From an uncultured Eubacteriales bacterium (GTDB lineage: Bacteria; Bacillota; Clostridia; Peptostreptococcales; Anaerovoracaceae), in the NCBI GenBank assembly GCA_902778585.1, contig CACYYD010000007.1, forward strand, positions 1 to 64,000: a stretch of 64,000 bases of DNA. The letters run 5' to 3'. This document shows positions 49,058 through 58,759 of this stretch, one piece after another. Numbering within the stretch: the stretch's first letter is position 1; each line of letters begins with the position of its first letter. A program made the position numbers and the translations under genes. The notes under the pieces are model-generated. The model was not told where the DNA came from. It saw only the letters and a program-made list of their open reading frames with translations, and ran no database searches.

Positions 49058-50143
49058 TTGGGCGAACTTATAAGACTTGAAGGCATCGTCAAGAGCTTTG
49101 ACGACACCGTGGTACTGAACGGGATAGACCTCAGCGTGGACGAGAATGAATTCGTCACACTGCTGGGTCCTTCGGGCTGCGGAAAGACCACCACGCTCCG
49201 CATCATCGCGGGCTTTGAGAAACCTGACCAGGGCAGGGTGTATTTTGAGGGCAAGGACATCACAGACATGCCCGCGAACCAGCGCCCGGTCAACACGGTT
49301 TTCCAGAACTATGCGCTCTTCCCGCACATGAACGTGTTTGAGAACATCGCGTTCAGCCTGCGTGTAAAGAACGTAAAAGAGGACGAGATAAAGAAGAGAG
49401 TTGCCAAGGCACTTAAGCAGGTCAACCTGAAGGGCTTTGAGAACAGGCGCATCGACCAGCTTTCGGGCGGACAGCAGCAGAGGATCGCGATGGCGAGGGC
49501 CATCGTGAACGAGCCGAGGGTGCTCCTGCTTGACGAGCCTCTCGGAGCGCTCGACTTAAAGCTCCGCCAGGAGATGGAGTACGAACTCGTACGTCTCAAG
49601 AAGGAGCTCGGCATCACCTTCATCTACATCACTCACGACCAGGAAGAAGCGCTCACGATGTCCGACAAGGTAGTCGTCATGAACGAGGGCTACATCCAGC
49701 AGGAGGGAACTCCTCAGGAGATCTATGACGAGCCTGTGAACGCCTTCGTTGCAGACTTCATCGGCGACAGCAACATCGTTCCGGGACAGATGGCGGACGA
49801 AAAGGTGGTAAAGATCGACGGCGTCGAGTATCCGTGCATCGACGGTACGGCAGAGGGATTCCCGCCGCGCCGCAGAGTTGACGTGGTAATAAGACCTGAG
49901 GACATCGACATCGTTCCTTACGGCGAGGGCCAGTGGAACGGAACCATCACTTCCAAACTCTTCATCGGCGTCCACTACGAGATGCTGGTTCAGAGCGAGC
50001 ACGGCAAGATCGAATGGCTGCTCCAGAACTACGACCAGCATGAAGTGGGCGAGAAGATCGGCATGAAGGTCGACCCGGAGAACATACAGATAATGCATAA
50101 ACCTAAGAGTGAGGCCGAATCGGCAATAGAACTGGATATCTGA
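49058..50143 (+). CDS. potA: Spermidine/putrescine ABC transporter ATP-binding protein
   Basis: ABC ATPase of 361 residues starting at a TTG (49058) after AAAGGGA. Walker A GPSGCGKTT near residue 36, Q-loop QNYALF near 83, signature LSGGQQQR near 135, Walker B LLLDEPLGALD near 155, H-loop THDQEEAL near 190, and a C-terminal TOBE-type domain (RPEDIDIVPYG) usual for PotA. First of three transporter genes. Confidence 0.93.
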   Translation: MGELIRLEGIVKSFDDTVVLNGIDLSVDENEFVTLLGPSGCGKTTTLRIIAGFEKPDQGRVYFEGKDITDMPANQRPVNTVFQNYALFPHMNVFENIAFSLRVKNVKEDEIKKRVAKALKQVNLKGFENRRIDQLSGGQQQRIAMARAIVNEPRVLLLDEPLGALDLKLRQEMEYELVRLKKELGITFIYITHDQEEALTMSDKVVVMNEGYIQQEGTPQEIYDEPVNAFVADFIGDSNIVPGQMADEKVVKIDGVEYPCIDGTAEGFPPRRRVDVVIRPEDIDIVPYGEGQWNGTITSKLFIGVHYEMLVQSEHGKIEWLLQNYDQHEVGEKIGMKVDPENIQIMHKPKSEAESAIELDI

Positions 50144-50147
50144 TCAG

Positions 50148-50960
50148 ATGGCAAAGAAAACATACACGATCCCATTCATAATATGGATAATCGCGGGTAC
50201 GGTGATACCACTGATCTCGATAGCCTACTACGGCTTCACAAGCAGGGACGGGGGTTTTACTTTAGACAACATAGCCGCGATCTTCAGGCATGACCACATG
50301 CAGGCACTCGGCCTCTCGCTTACGCTTGCCATAATAAGCACCATAATCTGCCTGATAATAGCATTTCCGATGGCGATGATCCTGAGGGAAAGCAAGTACG
50401 GCAAGCAGGGCTTCCTGATATTCGTCATAATACTTCCGATGTGGATGAACTTCCTGCTCAGGACAATGGCATGGCAGGTGCTTCTTGAGCGTCAGGGAGT
50501 CATCAACGCGATCATCACTGCGGTAGGACTTCCGAGGCAGGAGATGATGAACACGCCGGGCGCTATAGTTCTGGGCATGGTCTACGACTTTCTGCCTTTC
50601 ATGATACTGCCTATCTACAACACGGTTTCGAAGATAGACAATCATCTCATCGAGGCGGCGTACGACCTCGGAGCCAACAAGACCAAGGTGTACACGAGCG
50701 TCATATTCCCGCTTGCGGTGCCGGGCATTGTATCGGGCATCACGATGGTATTCATACCGGCGCTTACGACATTCGTTATCTCCAATATGCTGGGTGGAGG
50801 CAAGATAAACCTTATCGGTAACATTATCGAGCAGGAATTCACTGTAAACTCCAACTGGTATCTCGGATCAGGACTGTCGCTCGTAATGATGGTATTCATC
50901 ATTATCAGCATGCTTCTTCTGCAGAGATTTGATAAGACGGGAGGGGCTAATCTGATATGA
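50148..50960 (+). CDS. potB: Spermidine/putrescine ABC transporter permease PotB
   Basis: 270-residue inner-membrane permease with six predicted helices and the EAA loop EAAYDLGANKTKVYTSVIFP (about residues 168-187) that docks with PotA. Opens TYTIPFIIWIIAG. Starts 5 bases after potA; its stop overlaps the potC start by four bases. Confidence 0.92.
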   Translation: MAKKTYTIPFIIWIIAGTVIPLISIAYYGFTSRDGGFTLDNIAAIFRHDHMQALGLSLTLAIISTIICLIIAFPMAMILRESKYGKQGFLIFVIILPMWMNFLLRTMAWQVLLERQGVINAIITAVGLPRQEMMNTPGAIVLGMVYDFLPFMILPIYNTVSKIDNHLIEAAYDLGANKTKVYTSVIFPLAVPGIVSGITMVFIPALTTFVISNMLGGGKINLIGNIIEQEFTVNSNWYLGSGLSLVMMVFIIISMLLLQRFDKTGGANLI

Positions 50961-51748
50961 AAAAAGTATTAGGACGGATCTATATACTGATAATAATGAT
51001 GTTCCTGTATCTGCCGATACTTACGCTCATTGTGCTGTCCTTCAACAGCACAAAGTCGATGTCGGTATGGGGCGGATTCAGTCTGCGGTGGTATGAAGAA
51101 CTCTTCCGCAGCAGGATCATGATGGGCGCGATCCTGAACACTTTCTCGATCGCGATCCTTGCAGCGCTTATCGCGACTGTGGTCGGCACGCTGGCCGTGC
51201 TCGGTATGGCCGCGATGAGACCGCGCACGCAGAACGTGCTTCTGGGATTCAACAACATCCCGATGCTGAATGCGGATATCGTAACGGGTATCGCGCTGAT
51301 GCTCTTCTTCCTCATGGTGGGAGCGCCGCGCGGCTACATGACGATACTCTTCAGCCATGCTACTTTCTGCATCCCTTACGTGATACTCTCCGTAAGGCCG
51401 CGCGTAAACAAGAATACGGACAGGCTTTACGAGGCTGCTTTAGACCTCGGAGCTTCTGAGGGATACGCGTTCAGAAGGATAGTCCTGCCTGAGCTCAAGC
51501 CGGGCATCATGTCGGGGTTCCTTCTGAGCTTCACGATGTCGGTCGATGATTTCATCATCACCTATTTCACAAGGGGAGCCGGCATCAACACCATTTCGAC
51601 CCTGATCTACAGCGAGGTAAAGATAGGCATAAGACCGAGTCTTTTCGCGCTGTCAACGATAATATTCGTTGTGGCTCTTGTGGTACTGCTCTTTGTAAAT
51701 CTGAGACAGGACAAGGCAGACAGGGAAACGGCACTTCAGGCAATGTAA
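50957..51748 (+). CDS. potC: Spermidine/putrescine ABC transporter permease PotC
   Basis: 263-residue permease, paralogue of PotB, with the EAA loop EAALDLGASEGYAFRRIVLP near residue 155. The expected substrate-binding protein gene potD does not follow; instead a TGTAAAG palindrome overlaps the stop codon and folD begins 48 bases later. Confidence 0.92.
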   Translation: MKKVLGRIYILIIMMFLYLPILTLIVLSFNSTKSMSVWGGFSLRWYEELFRSRIMMGAILNTFSIAILAALIATVVGTLAVLGMAAMRPRTQNVLLGFNNIPMLNADIVTGIALMLFFLMVGAPRGYMTILFSHATFCIPYVILSVRPRVNKNTDRLYEAALDLGASEGYAFRRIVLPELKPGIMSGFLLSFTMSVDDFIITYFTRGAGINTISTLIYSEVKIGIRPSLFALSTIIFVVALVVLLFVNLRQDKADRETALQAM

Positions 51749-51761
51749 AGAACACTTTACA
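51744..51761. promoter_or_regulatory. Palindrome TGTAAAG-AACA-CTTTACA (site 6 of 6)
   Basis: Perfect arms, overlapping the potC stop codon and 35 bases upstream of the folD start. It separates the transporter genes from folD and may control either. Confidence 0.6.
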
Positions 51762-51796
51762 TCTGGTATTGCGAAAGGAATTAAGAGACAGATTTA

Positions 51797-52711
51797 ATGT
51801 TTAAAGAACTTCCATGTGCGGGAGCAAAAAAAGAAATAGAAGAATATATCAGGCAGTCTGTAAAGGACTTTTCTGATGAGGGCATCGTCCCTAAGCTTGC
51901 CGTCATCAGAGCGGGCAGCGACGATGGCCAGGCTTATTATGAGGGCGCCATCCTTAAGCAGAGCAGCAGCTACGGCATCGAGACGCAGGCAATCAGATTC
52001 CCTGACAGCGTGCACCAGGCTCTCTTTGAGGCTACGCTTACGGCCATAAACGAGGACGAGAGCGTTCACGGCATCATCATGCTGAGACCTCTTCCTGAAG
52101 GACTTGACGGCGAGAGGCTGCGCACCATGCTCAATCCGGCGAAGGACGTTGATGCCATCACGGATATATCGATAGCCCAGCTCTTCGCGGGCAGGGCAGA
52201 CGCTTTCTACGCCTGTACGGCAGAAGCCTGTATAGAGGCAATGCGCTATCACGGCATAGATCCGGCCGGAAAGAAGATCACCATTATGGGCCGGAGCATG
52301 ACAGTCGGCAAGCCGCTGTCCATGATGCTTCTCAACAGAAACGCTACAGTGACCATATGCCACTCGTGGACTCCTGAAGAGGACCGCATCGCAGCGTGCA
52401 AAAACGCCGATGTCGTGGTGCTTGCTACGGGAAATACACAGGGCTATGGAAGCAAATACTTCAGGGACGGACAGACCGTCCTGGATGTAGGAACGGGCAC
52501 CGGCAGAGACGGAAAGATGCACGGTGACCTGGACATAGAAGAGATAAAGGAGAGCGGAGAGATCAATGATCTTGCCTATACACCGGTACCGGGAGGCATT
52601 GGTGTGGTCACGACCGCTATCCTTCTCAGAAATATAATCAAGGCGGCCGGAAAGGCTGCCGCAAAGAAGGGCAACGGAAAAGGGATTATCAGTTTACAGG
52701 AGATGATGTAA
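51797..52711 (+). CDS. folD: Methylenetetrahydrofolate dehydrogenase / cyclohydrolase (FolD)
   Basis: NAD(P)-linked enzyme of one-carbon metabolism, 304 residues. Recognised by GIIMLRPLPEGLD near residue 93, the nucleotide-binding stretch IMGRSMTVGKPLSMML near 167 and the C-terminal TPVPGGIGVVTTAILLRN near 260. The active-site segment reads YEGAILK (Tyr48, Ile52, Lys54) and not the usual Y-x-x-x-K, so the catalytic lysine lies two residues later, a variant I associate with clostridial FolD. A C-terminal extension of about 25 residues is present. Confidence 0.92.
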   Translation: MFKELPCAGAKKEIEEYIRQSVKDFSDEGIVPKLAVIRAGSDDGQAYYEGAILKQSSSYGIETQAIRFPDSVHQALFEATLTAINEDESVHGIIMLRPLPEGLDGERLRTMLNPAKDVDAITDISIAQLFAGRADAFYACTAEACIEAMRYHGIDPAGKKITIMGRSMTVGKPLSMMLLNRNATVTICHSWTPEEDRIAACKNADVVVLATGNTQGYGSKYFRDGQTVLDVGTGTGRDGKMHGDLDIEEIKESGEINDLAYTPVPGGIGVVTTAILLRNIIKAAGKAAAKKGNGKGIISLQEMM

Positions 52712-52713
52712 AA

Positions 52714-53415
52714 ATGGGATTCAGGTATTACTACGCTGACCGCATACGCGAGAAGATGCCCGGATTCAGGGGCACTGATGAAGAACTTCAGGCGGCGATC
52801 GATGATCTGAGCCTTCTGTACAACTCGGCCATTCGCGTGCTTGAGACAAGGCTCGATATACTGTCGGACGATTTCGACAAAAAGCATTCGCACAAACCGA
52901 TACACCACATACAGTCAAGGCTCAAGACCTTCGACAGCATAATGGAAAAGTCGGCCCGTTACGGCATCGAGGATCCTCTCAACAACCTTGATACGGTAAG
53001 GCGCGAGATACTCGACATAGCCGGCATCAGGGTGGTATGCAACTATGAAGAAGACCTTACAACGATGGCCGGGCTGCTTCACGCGCAGGAAGACATCGAG
53101 ATAATCAAGGTCAAGGATTACACTGACAAGCCGAAGGAGAGCGGATACCGCAGCATGCACGTCGTTGTAGCGGTGCCGGTCTACCTCGTAAACAAGAAAA
53201 AGATGATCCCGGTAGAGATCCAGTTCAGAAGCGTTATGATGGATGCATGGGCCAGCCTCGAGCATGAGCTCCGCTATAAAAACAAGGGAAGTCTCCCGCA
53301 GGAGATAGTTGACTATCTGAAGGGCTGCGCAGAGACGCTGCACAAGGTAGACGAGCAGATGAGCCGCGTCCGCCACGAGGTGCTTAAAGACGACAATAAA
53401 TACAGTGATTATTAA
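52714..53415 (+). CDS. Small alarmone synthetase (RelA/SpoT domain)
   Basis: 233-residue (p)ppGpp synthetase without hydrolase or regulatory domains. Signature RSMHVVVAVP near residue 145, EIQFRSVMMDAWASLEHEL near 169 and the upstream catalytic segment SRLKTFDSIMEK near 69 (GTP/ATP binding RxKxxxSIxxK pattern; Lys72 visible). Starts 2 bases after folD. It resembles RelP/RelQ-type enzymes. The neighbourhood (valS 9 bases downstream) links amino-acid charging and stringent response genes in one transcript. Confidence 0.9.
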   Translation: MGFRYYYADRIREKMPGFRGTDEELQAAIDDLSLLYNSAIRVLETRLDILSDDFDKKHSHKPIHHIQSRLKTFDSIMEKSARYGIEDPLNNLDTVRREILDIAGIRVVCNYEEDLTTMAGLLHAQEDIEIIKVKDYTDKPKESGYRSMHVVVAVPVYLVNKKKMIPVEIQFRSVMMDAWASLEHELRYKNKGSLPQEIVDYLKGCAETLHKVDEQMSRVRHEVLKDDNKYSDY

Positions 53416-53424
53416 GGAGATACA

Positions 53425-56088
53425 ATGAAGAATCTGGATAAGACTTACGATCCTAAACAATTCGAAGACCGCATCTATGAGATGTGGGAGACGGAAGGCG
53501 CGTTCAGAGCAGAGGTGGACAGGGACAAAAAACCGTTCACCATCGTAATGCCGCCTCCGAATATCACGGGACAGCTCCACATGGGGCATGCTCTCGACCA
53601 GACCCTGCAGGATGTTCTCACAAGATGGAAGAGGATGCAGGGATACAGCGCGCTCTGGCTGCCGGGTTCGGACCACGCCAGCATCGCTACTGAGGTAAAG
53701 GTAGCGAACGCGCTGCGCGAGAAGACAGGCAAGGACAAGAAGGAATTCGGAAGAGAAGAGTTCCTGAAGCACGCATGGGCATGGAAGGAAGAGTACGGCG
53801 GACGCATCACAAAGCAGTGCCGCAAGCTGGGCGACTCCTGCGACTGGAGCCGCGAGCGCTTCACGATGGATGACCAGTGCAACAAGGCTGTCGTAAGATT
53901 CTTCATCGACCTCTATGAGAAGGGCTGGATCTACAAGGGCCACCGCCTCATCAACTGGTGCCCTGACTGCAAGACTTCGCTGTCCGACGCAGAAGTGGAG
54001 CACGAGGATGAAAACGGAAAGTACTGGTACTTCAGGTATCCTGCAAAGGACGGAGGCGAGGGCATCACTGTCGCGACTTCGAGACCTGAGACCATGTTCG
54101 GAGATATCGCCATCGCGGTACATCCGAGCGATGAGAGATACAAGGACCTCGTCGGAAAGACGGTCATCCTGCCTATAGTCGGCAGAGAGATCCCGGTCAT
54201 CGCAGACGAGTATCCTGATCCTGAAAAGGGTACAGGTGCCGTAAAGATCACTCCGGCTCACGACCCTAACGACTTTGAAGTAGGTCAGAGACATAACCTC
54301 GAGATCATCGCGTGTATGAACGACGATGCGACGATGAACGAGCATGCCGGAAAGTACGAGGGCATGGACAGATACGAGTGCCGTAAGGCATGGGTAAAAG
54401 ACCTCGACGAAGCCGGATTCCTCGTAAAGACAGATGACCTAACGATCCCTGTCGGAAAGTGCTACAGATGCCACAGCGCAGTCGAGCCTATGATGTCCGA
54501 CCAGTGGTTCGTAAAGATGGACGAGCTCGCAAAGCCTGCTATCCAGGCTGTTGAGTCCGGCCGCATGAAGTTTGTTCCTGAGAGATTCTCGAAGGTATAC
54601 CTCAAGTGGCTGTATGAGATCCGCGACTGGTGCATCAGCCGTCAGCTCTGGTGGGGACACAGGATCCCGGCTTATTACTGCGACGAGTGCGGCGAGATCG
54701 TTGTAGGCGAGAGCATGCCTGAAGTCTGCCCTAAGTGCGGCTGCAGACACTTCCACCAGGATGAGGACGTTCTGGACACATGGTTCAGCTCGGCTCTCTG
54801 GCCGTTCTCTACTCTCGGCTGGCCTGACAAGACAGAAGCCCTCGATTACTTCTATCCTAACAGCGTGCTTGTAACAGGATATGACATCATCTTCTTCTGG
54901 GTAGTCAGGATGGTATTCTCGGGCTACGAGTGCATGGGAGATGCTCCGTATGACTACGTATTCGTTCACGGTCTTGTAAGGGACGAGCTCGGACGCAAGA
55001 TGTCCAAGTCGCTCGGAAACGGCGTTGACCCTCTGGAGTCGATCGACCAGTACGGCGCGGACGCTCTGAGATTCATGCTCTGCACGGGTATCTCGCCTGG
55101 TAACGACACACGTTACATCCCTAAGAGGATCGAGGCTGCGAGAAACTTCGCCAACAAGCTCTGGAACGCTTCCAGATTCACGATAATGAACCTGCAGGAT
55201 GAGTCCGGCGAGTGGCTGCCTATGGAATTCGACGAGGCAAGGCTCAAGGACGAGGACAAGTGGATCCTGCACATGTCGAACGAGGGCGCAAAGTACATCA
55301 CTGAGCAGCTCGACAAGTTTGAACTCGGTCTGGCAGGCCAGAGGATCTATGAGCTCATCTGGGATGTTTACTGCGACTGGTACATCGAGTTCGTAAAGGG
55401 CAGACTCTACGGTGATGATGAAGAGGACAAGAAGATCGCAAGATTCGTCCTCACAAAGGTGCTGAAGGACCTCCTGAAGTTCCTGCACCCGTTCATGCCG
55501 TTCATCACAGAGGAGATCTGGGGATTCCTGCCTGACGACTCCGGAAAGACCGGCATCGACGCGATGCTCATCAGAGCCGAGTGGCCTGTATATGACAGCA
55601 GCATCGACTACAGCGACTCCGTAAGAAGGATCGGCACTGCGATGGATGTCATCAAGGCCGTACGTAACATCAGGGCTGAGGCTGAGGCTGTTCCTTCAAG
55701 AAAGCTCAACCTCATCATCAAGACGGACGCTCTCGCTTCTGATATCGAGGCTGTTGCCGACCGCATCAGAAAGCTCGCAAACGTTGTCGATATCGACTTC
55801 AAGGACAGCAGCTTCGCGATGCCTGACGACGTGATGACAGCCGTTATCGACGGAGCTGAGATCGCTGTAAAGCTTGACGATCTGGTCGACAGGGATGCTG
55901 AGATCGAAAGACTTACAAAGGAGAAGGCAAGGCTCGAGTCAGAGGTAGCCAGAGTAGAGAAGAAGCTCGCAAACAAGGGCTTCACCGAAAAGGCTCCGGC
56001 ACACCTCGTTGAAGAGGAAAGGGCAAAGGGCGAGAAGTACAGCGAGATGCTGAAGACCGTCCTTGCAAGACTCGAATCGCTTAAATAA
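53425..56088 (+). CDS. valS: Valyl-tRNA synthetase
   Basis: 887-residue class I synthetase. HIGH-type motif PPPNITGQLHMGHALD near residue 41, zinc-type CP-x-C clusters (about residues 182 and 435), editing domain between 180 and 350 (GTGAVKITPAHDPND), KMSKS (GRKMSKSLGNG near residue 525), anticodon domain and a C-terminal coiled coil (from about 815) that is standard for ValS. Ribosome site AAGGAG. No T-box leader is present because the gene is preceded by the alarmone synthetase in the same transcript. Confidence 0.97.
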   Translation: MKNLDKTYDPKQFEDRIYEMWETEGAFRAEVDRDKKPFTIVMPPPNITGQLHMGHALDQTLQDVLTRWKRMQGYSALWLPGSDHASIATEVKVANALREKTGKDKKEFGREEFLKHAWAWKEEYGGRITKQCRKLGDSCDWSRERFTMDDQCNKAVVRFFIDLYEKGWIYKGHRLINWCPDCKTSLSDAEVEHEDENGKYWYFRYPAKDGGEGITVATSRPETMFGDIAIAVHPSDERYKDLVGKTVILPIVGREIPVIADEYPDPEKGTGAVKITPAHDPNDFEVGQRHNLEIIACMNDDATMNEHAGKYEGMDRYECRKAWVKDLDEAGFLVKTDDLTIPVGKCYRCHSAVEPMMSDQWFVKMDELAKPAIQAVESGRMKFVPERFSKVYLKWLYEIRDWCISRQLWWGHRIPAYYCDECGEIVVGESMPEVCPKCGCRHFHQDEDVLDTWFSSALWPFSTLGWPDKTEALDYFYPNSVLVTGYDIIFFWVVRMVFSGYECMGDAPYDYVFVHGLVRDELGRKMSKSLGNGVDPLESIDQYGADALRFMLCTGISPGNDTRYIPKRIEAARNFANKLWNASRFTIMNLQDESGEWLPMEFDEARLKDEDKWILHMSNEGAKYITEQLDKFELGLAGQRIYELIWDVYCDWYIEFVKGRLYGDDEEDKKIARFVLTKVLKDLLKFLHPFMPFITEEIWGFLPDDSGKTGIDAMLIRAEWPVYDSSIDYSDSVRRIGTAMDVIKAVRNIRAEAEAVPSRKLNLIIKTDALASDIEAVADRIRKLANVVDIDFKDSSFAMPDDVMTAVIDGAEIAVKLDDLVDRDAEIERLTKEKARLESEVARVEKKLANKGFTEKAPAHLVEEERAKGEKYSEMLKTVLARLESLK

Positions 56089-56089
56089 G

Positions 56090-57277
56090 ATGGCAAGTTT
56101 TGACGGACTTGATAGGATGAAGGCGCTTCTCGAAGCGCTCGGAAATCCTGAAAAAGACTTGAAAGTCCTGCACATAGCAGGCACAAACGGAAAAGGATCG
56201 ACTGCGGTGATGACAGCTTCCATACTTGAGGAGGCCGGCTACACCGCAGGCCTTTATATATCGCCTCATCTCGAGGATGAGTGCGAGAGGGTGCAGATCT
56301 GGGACGGAACGCATCACCTCATAGATCAGGTGGAATTTGACGCTCTCAAGGCAAAGGCTAAGGAGGCTTCTCCTGATGCCACCGTGTTTGAGATCTATAC
56401 TGCTGCGGCATATATGTATTTTGCGGAGAAGAGGCCTGATTACGTGGTCCTCGAGACAGGACTCGGCGGCAGGCTGGACTCAACCAATACGATAGAAAAA
56501 CCGCTTGTTTCGGTTATAACCCAGGTGGGGCTCGACCACACGGCTGAGCTAGGAAGCACCATTTTCAAAATCGCGCGCGAAAAGGCCGGCATCATAAAGG
56601 AAGGCGTTCCTGTAGTATCGCAGACGGAAGACATGAATGTCGGCAATATTCTCCGCAGGACCGCTGAGGAGAAGGGATGCAGATTCATCGACGCGTCTTC
56701 GATGCTGGACAAATACCGCGGTCTCGACCTTGCCATGAAGGGGGCACACCAGCTCAGAAACGCTGCGACAGCAGCTGAAGCAGTGATGGCGGCAGGAATA
56801 GAGGTGTCTGACGAGGCAATAGAAAACGGGCTTGAGAACGCTGTTCTCCCGGGCCGCTTCGAGATACTGGGCGGAGGAGACGGCGAGCCTTATTTCATCG
56901 TCGACGGGTCTCACAACCCGGACGCGATAGAAGCCCTTATCGATACCTTCGGAGCTTTTTCGCACACAAATAAAATCAAAAGAACGATGGTAATTTTTGG
57001 CTGTATGAAAGACAAAAATTCCACGCGTATGGTACAATATTTGACAGGAGGACTCAGGGGCTGCACATTTGCTGCTGCGGCTGTTGGCTACGGCAGGGCA
57101 GAGTCTCCCGAAAGGATAGCGGGACTGTTCTCAGCGTCCGGACGCGGCTGCTACATCTGTGATGATGTTGAAGATGCCTACCGGACTGCAATGAACGGCA
57201 ATTACCAGTGCATCCTTGTCACCGGTTCCATATATCTGGCCGGCGAGATGCGCACTCTTTATTTGCAAGAGCACTGA
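56090..57277 (+). CDS. folC: Folylpolyglutamate synthase / dihydrofolate synthase
   Basis: 395 residues from the ATG at 56090, one base after the valS stop. Mur-ligase fold: P-loop HIAGTNGKGST near residue 24, ETGLGGRLDSTN near residue 121 (substrate loop), GRFEI near residue 261 and DGSHNPDA near residue 275. Adds glutamates to folates; consistent with folD and glyA in the neighbourhood. Confidence 0.93.
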   Translation: MASFDGLDRMKALLEALGNPEKDLKVLHIAGTNGKGSTAVMTASILEEAGYTAGLYISPHLEDECERVQIWDGTHHLIDQVEFDALKAKAKEASPDATVFEIYTAAAYMYFAEKRPDYVVLETGLGGRLDSTNTIEKPLVSVITQVGLDHTAELGSTIFKIAREKAGIIKEGVPVVSQTEDMNVGNILRRTAEEKGCRFIDASSMLDKYRGLDLAMKGAHQLRNAATAAEAVMAAGIEVSDEAIENGLENAVLPGRFEILGGGDGEPYFIVDGSHNPDAIEALIDTFGAFSHTNKIKRTMVIFGCMKDKNSTRMVQYLTGGLRGCTFAAAAVGYGRAESPERIAGLFSASGRGCYICDDVEDAYRTAMNGNYQCILVTGSIYLAGEMRTLYLQEH

Positions 57278-57346
57278 TGTGCCCGGCATATAAACCTAAT
57301 TGTTTTCATCTCTAATAATATCTAAGAAGAGGAAAGGACCGACGCC

Positions 57347-58624
57347 ATGTTTGACAGAAACGGTAATGACAACAGCAACTACAATCAGATGATCGTGGAG
57401 GAGATCAAAAAGTCATCTGAGAAGGTCGCAGATCTTGTCGAAAAAGAGTATCTCAGACAGAAAAACAATGTGGAGCTCATCGCATCCGAAAACTACTGCT
57501 CAGAAGCAGTTATGGCTGCGTGCGGAAGCTGCCTCTCATGGAAGTACGCAGAAGGTTATCCGCAGGCTCCTGTAGTCAGAAAGTCCGGAAACAAGGGCAG
57601 ATACTACGGCGGAACACAGATCGTAGACCAGCTCGAAGAGTACTGCTGTGACCTCTGGAGAGAGGTATTCAAAACGGATTATCATGTAAACGTACAGCCG
57701 CATTCGGGTTCGCAGGCCAACTTCGCTGCATATAAAGCGGTTCTTGAGCCGGGCGACACTATCCTCGGTCTCAGCCTCGACAACGGCGGACACCTCACAC
57801 ACGGTTCAGCCGTAAACTTCAGCGGCAAGCTCTATAACGTAGTTTCCTATGACGTGGACGATAACGGCCGCATCGACATGGAAGACGTAAGAAAGAAAGC
57901 TCACGAAGTAAAGCCTAAGCTGATCCTCACAGGAGCATCCGCATACGCAAGGATCATCGACTTCGAGGCATTCGCAGAGATCGCAAAGGAAGTCGGCGCT
58001 TACTTCATGGTAGACATGGCTCACATCGCAGGTCTCGTAGCTGCAGGCGAGCATCCGACACCATTCGGATATGCTGACATCATAACAACAACTACACACA
58101 AGACTCTCAGAGGACCTCGCGGAGGACTCATCTTCGCAAGACCTGAGCTCGCAAAGGCTGTCGACTCCGCAGTATTCCCATACGCACAGGGCGGCCCTCT
58201 CTGCCACATCATCGCAGGTAAGGCAGTATGCGCTGAGGAAGCTCTGAAGCCTGAGTTCAAGACATATGCACATCAGGTAAGACTCAACTGCGCTGCACTC
58301 GCAGACGAGTTCCTCAAGATGGGCTACAAGATCGTTACAGGCGGAACAGACAACCACGTATTCCTGATCGACCTCAGTGATGAGCCGTTCTCGGGCAAGG
58401 AACTCCAGGCTGCATGCGACGAAGTAGGCATCACTCTCAACAAGAACTGTGTTCCTAACGAGAAGAGATCGCCGTTCCAGACATCCGGCGTTCGCGTAGG
58501 AACAGCTCCTATGACAACAAGAGGATATCTCGAGGATGACTTCCGCAAAGTCGCTCACAGGATCGACGATGTAGTAAAGGGTCTCAGAGAAAAGAAGGCT
58601 GCTGAGGAAGCTGAAGCAAAGTAA
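57347..58624 (+). CDS. glyA: Serine hydroxymethyltransferase
   Basis: PLP enzyme that interconverts serine and glycine with tetrahydrofolate. 425 residues. [13 protein letters not shown] near residue 44, cofactor lysine in [14 protein letters not shown] near residue 250, [12 protein letters not shown] near residue 222, and C-terminal [11 protein letters not shown] near residue 383. Slightly longer N-terminus ([19 protein letters not shown]) than the usual enzyme. Ribosome site AGAGGAAAGG. Confidence 0.96.
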   Translation: MFDRNGNDNSNYNQMIVEEIKKSSEKVADLVEKEYLRQKNNVELIASENYCSEAVMAACGSCLSWKYAEGYPQAPVVRKSGNKGRYYGGTQIVDQLEEYCCDLWREVFKTDYHVNVQPHSGSQANFAAYKAVLEPGDTILGLSLDNGGHLTHGSAVNFSGKLYNVVSYDVDDNGRIDMEDVRKKAHEVKPKLILTGASAYARIIDFEAFAEIAKEVGAYFMVDMAHIAGLVAAGEHPTPFGYADIITTTTHKTLRGPRGGLIFARPELAKAVDSAVFPYAQGGPLCHIIAGKAVCAEEALKPEFKTYAHQVRLNCAALADEFLKMGYKIVTGGTDNHVFLIDLSDEPFSGKELQAACDEVGITLNKNCVPNEKRSPFQTSGVRVGTAPMTTRGYLEDDFRKVAHRIDDVVKGLREKKAAEEAEAK

Positions 58625-58656
58625 TCCAAGCGCAGTAGGTCCAATAAAAAAACCAC

Positions 58657-58681
58657 GCCCCGCCCGTTAAAAAGGCGGGGC
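58657..58681 (+). terminator. Rho-independent terminator
   Basis: GCCCCGCC / GGCGGGGC perfect 8-bp stem (58657-58681) with a 9-base loop. The T tail is short, but an A run on the left makes it function as a leftward terminator too. Confidence 0.8.
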
Positions 58682-58687
58682 AAATTG

Positions 58688-58716
58688 TTGAATAAGTCAT
58701 TCGGCTGTTGTAAAAT
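58688..58716 (+). promoter_or_regulatory. Promoter of the P-loop/methyltransferase unit
   Basis: TTGAAT (58688-58693), exactly 17 bases, then TAAAAT (58711-58716). Forty-three bases before the next gene start and just after the glyA terminator. Confidence 0.6.
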
Positions 58717-58759
58717 AATACAACGATAAAAACAGGGTAGAAAGAGGAGGTACTGACCC

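Noticed and set aside
53425..53460. T-box riboswitch in front of valS
   Set aside because: Only nine bases separate valS from the previous gene, too few for a T-box, and none of its motifs is visible.
52915..54345. 476-codon open frame antisense to the alarmone synthetase and valS
   Set aside because: The opposite strand is occupied by two recognised enzymes; the antisense product has no motif.
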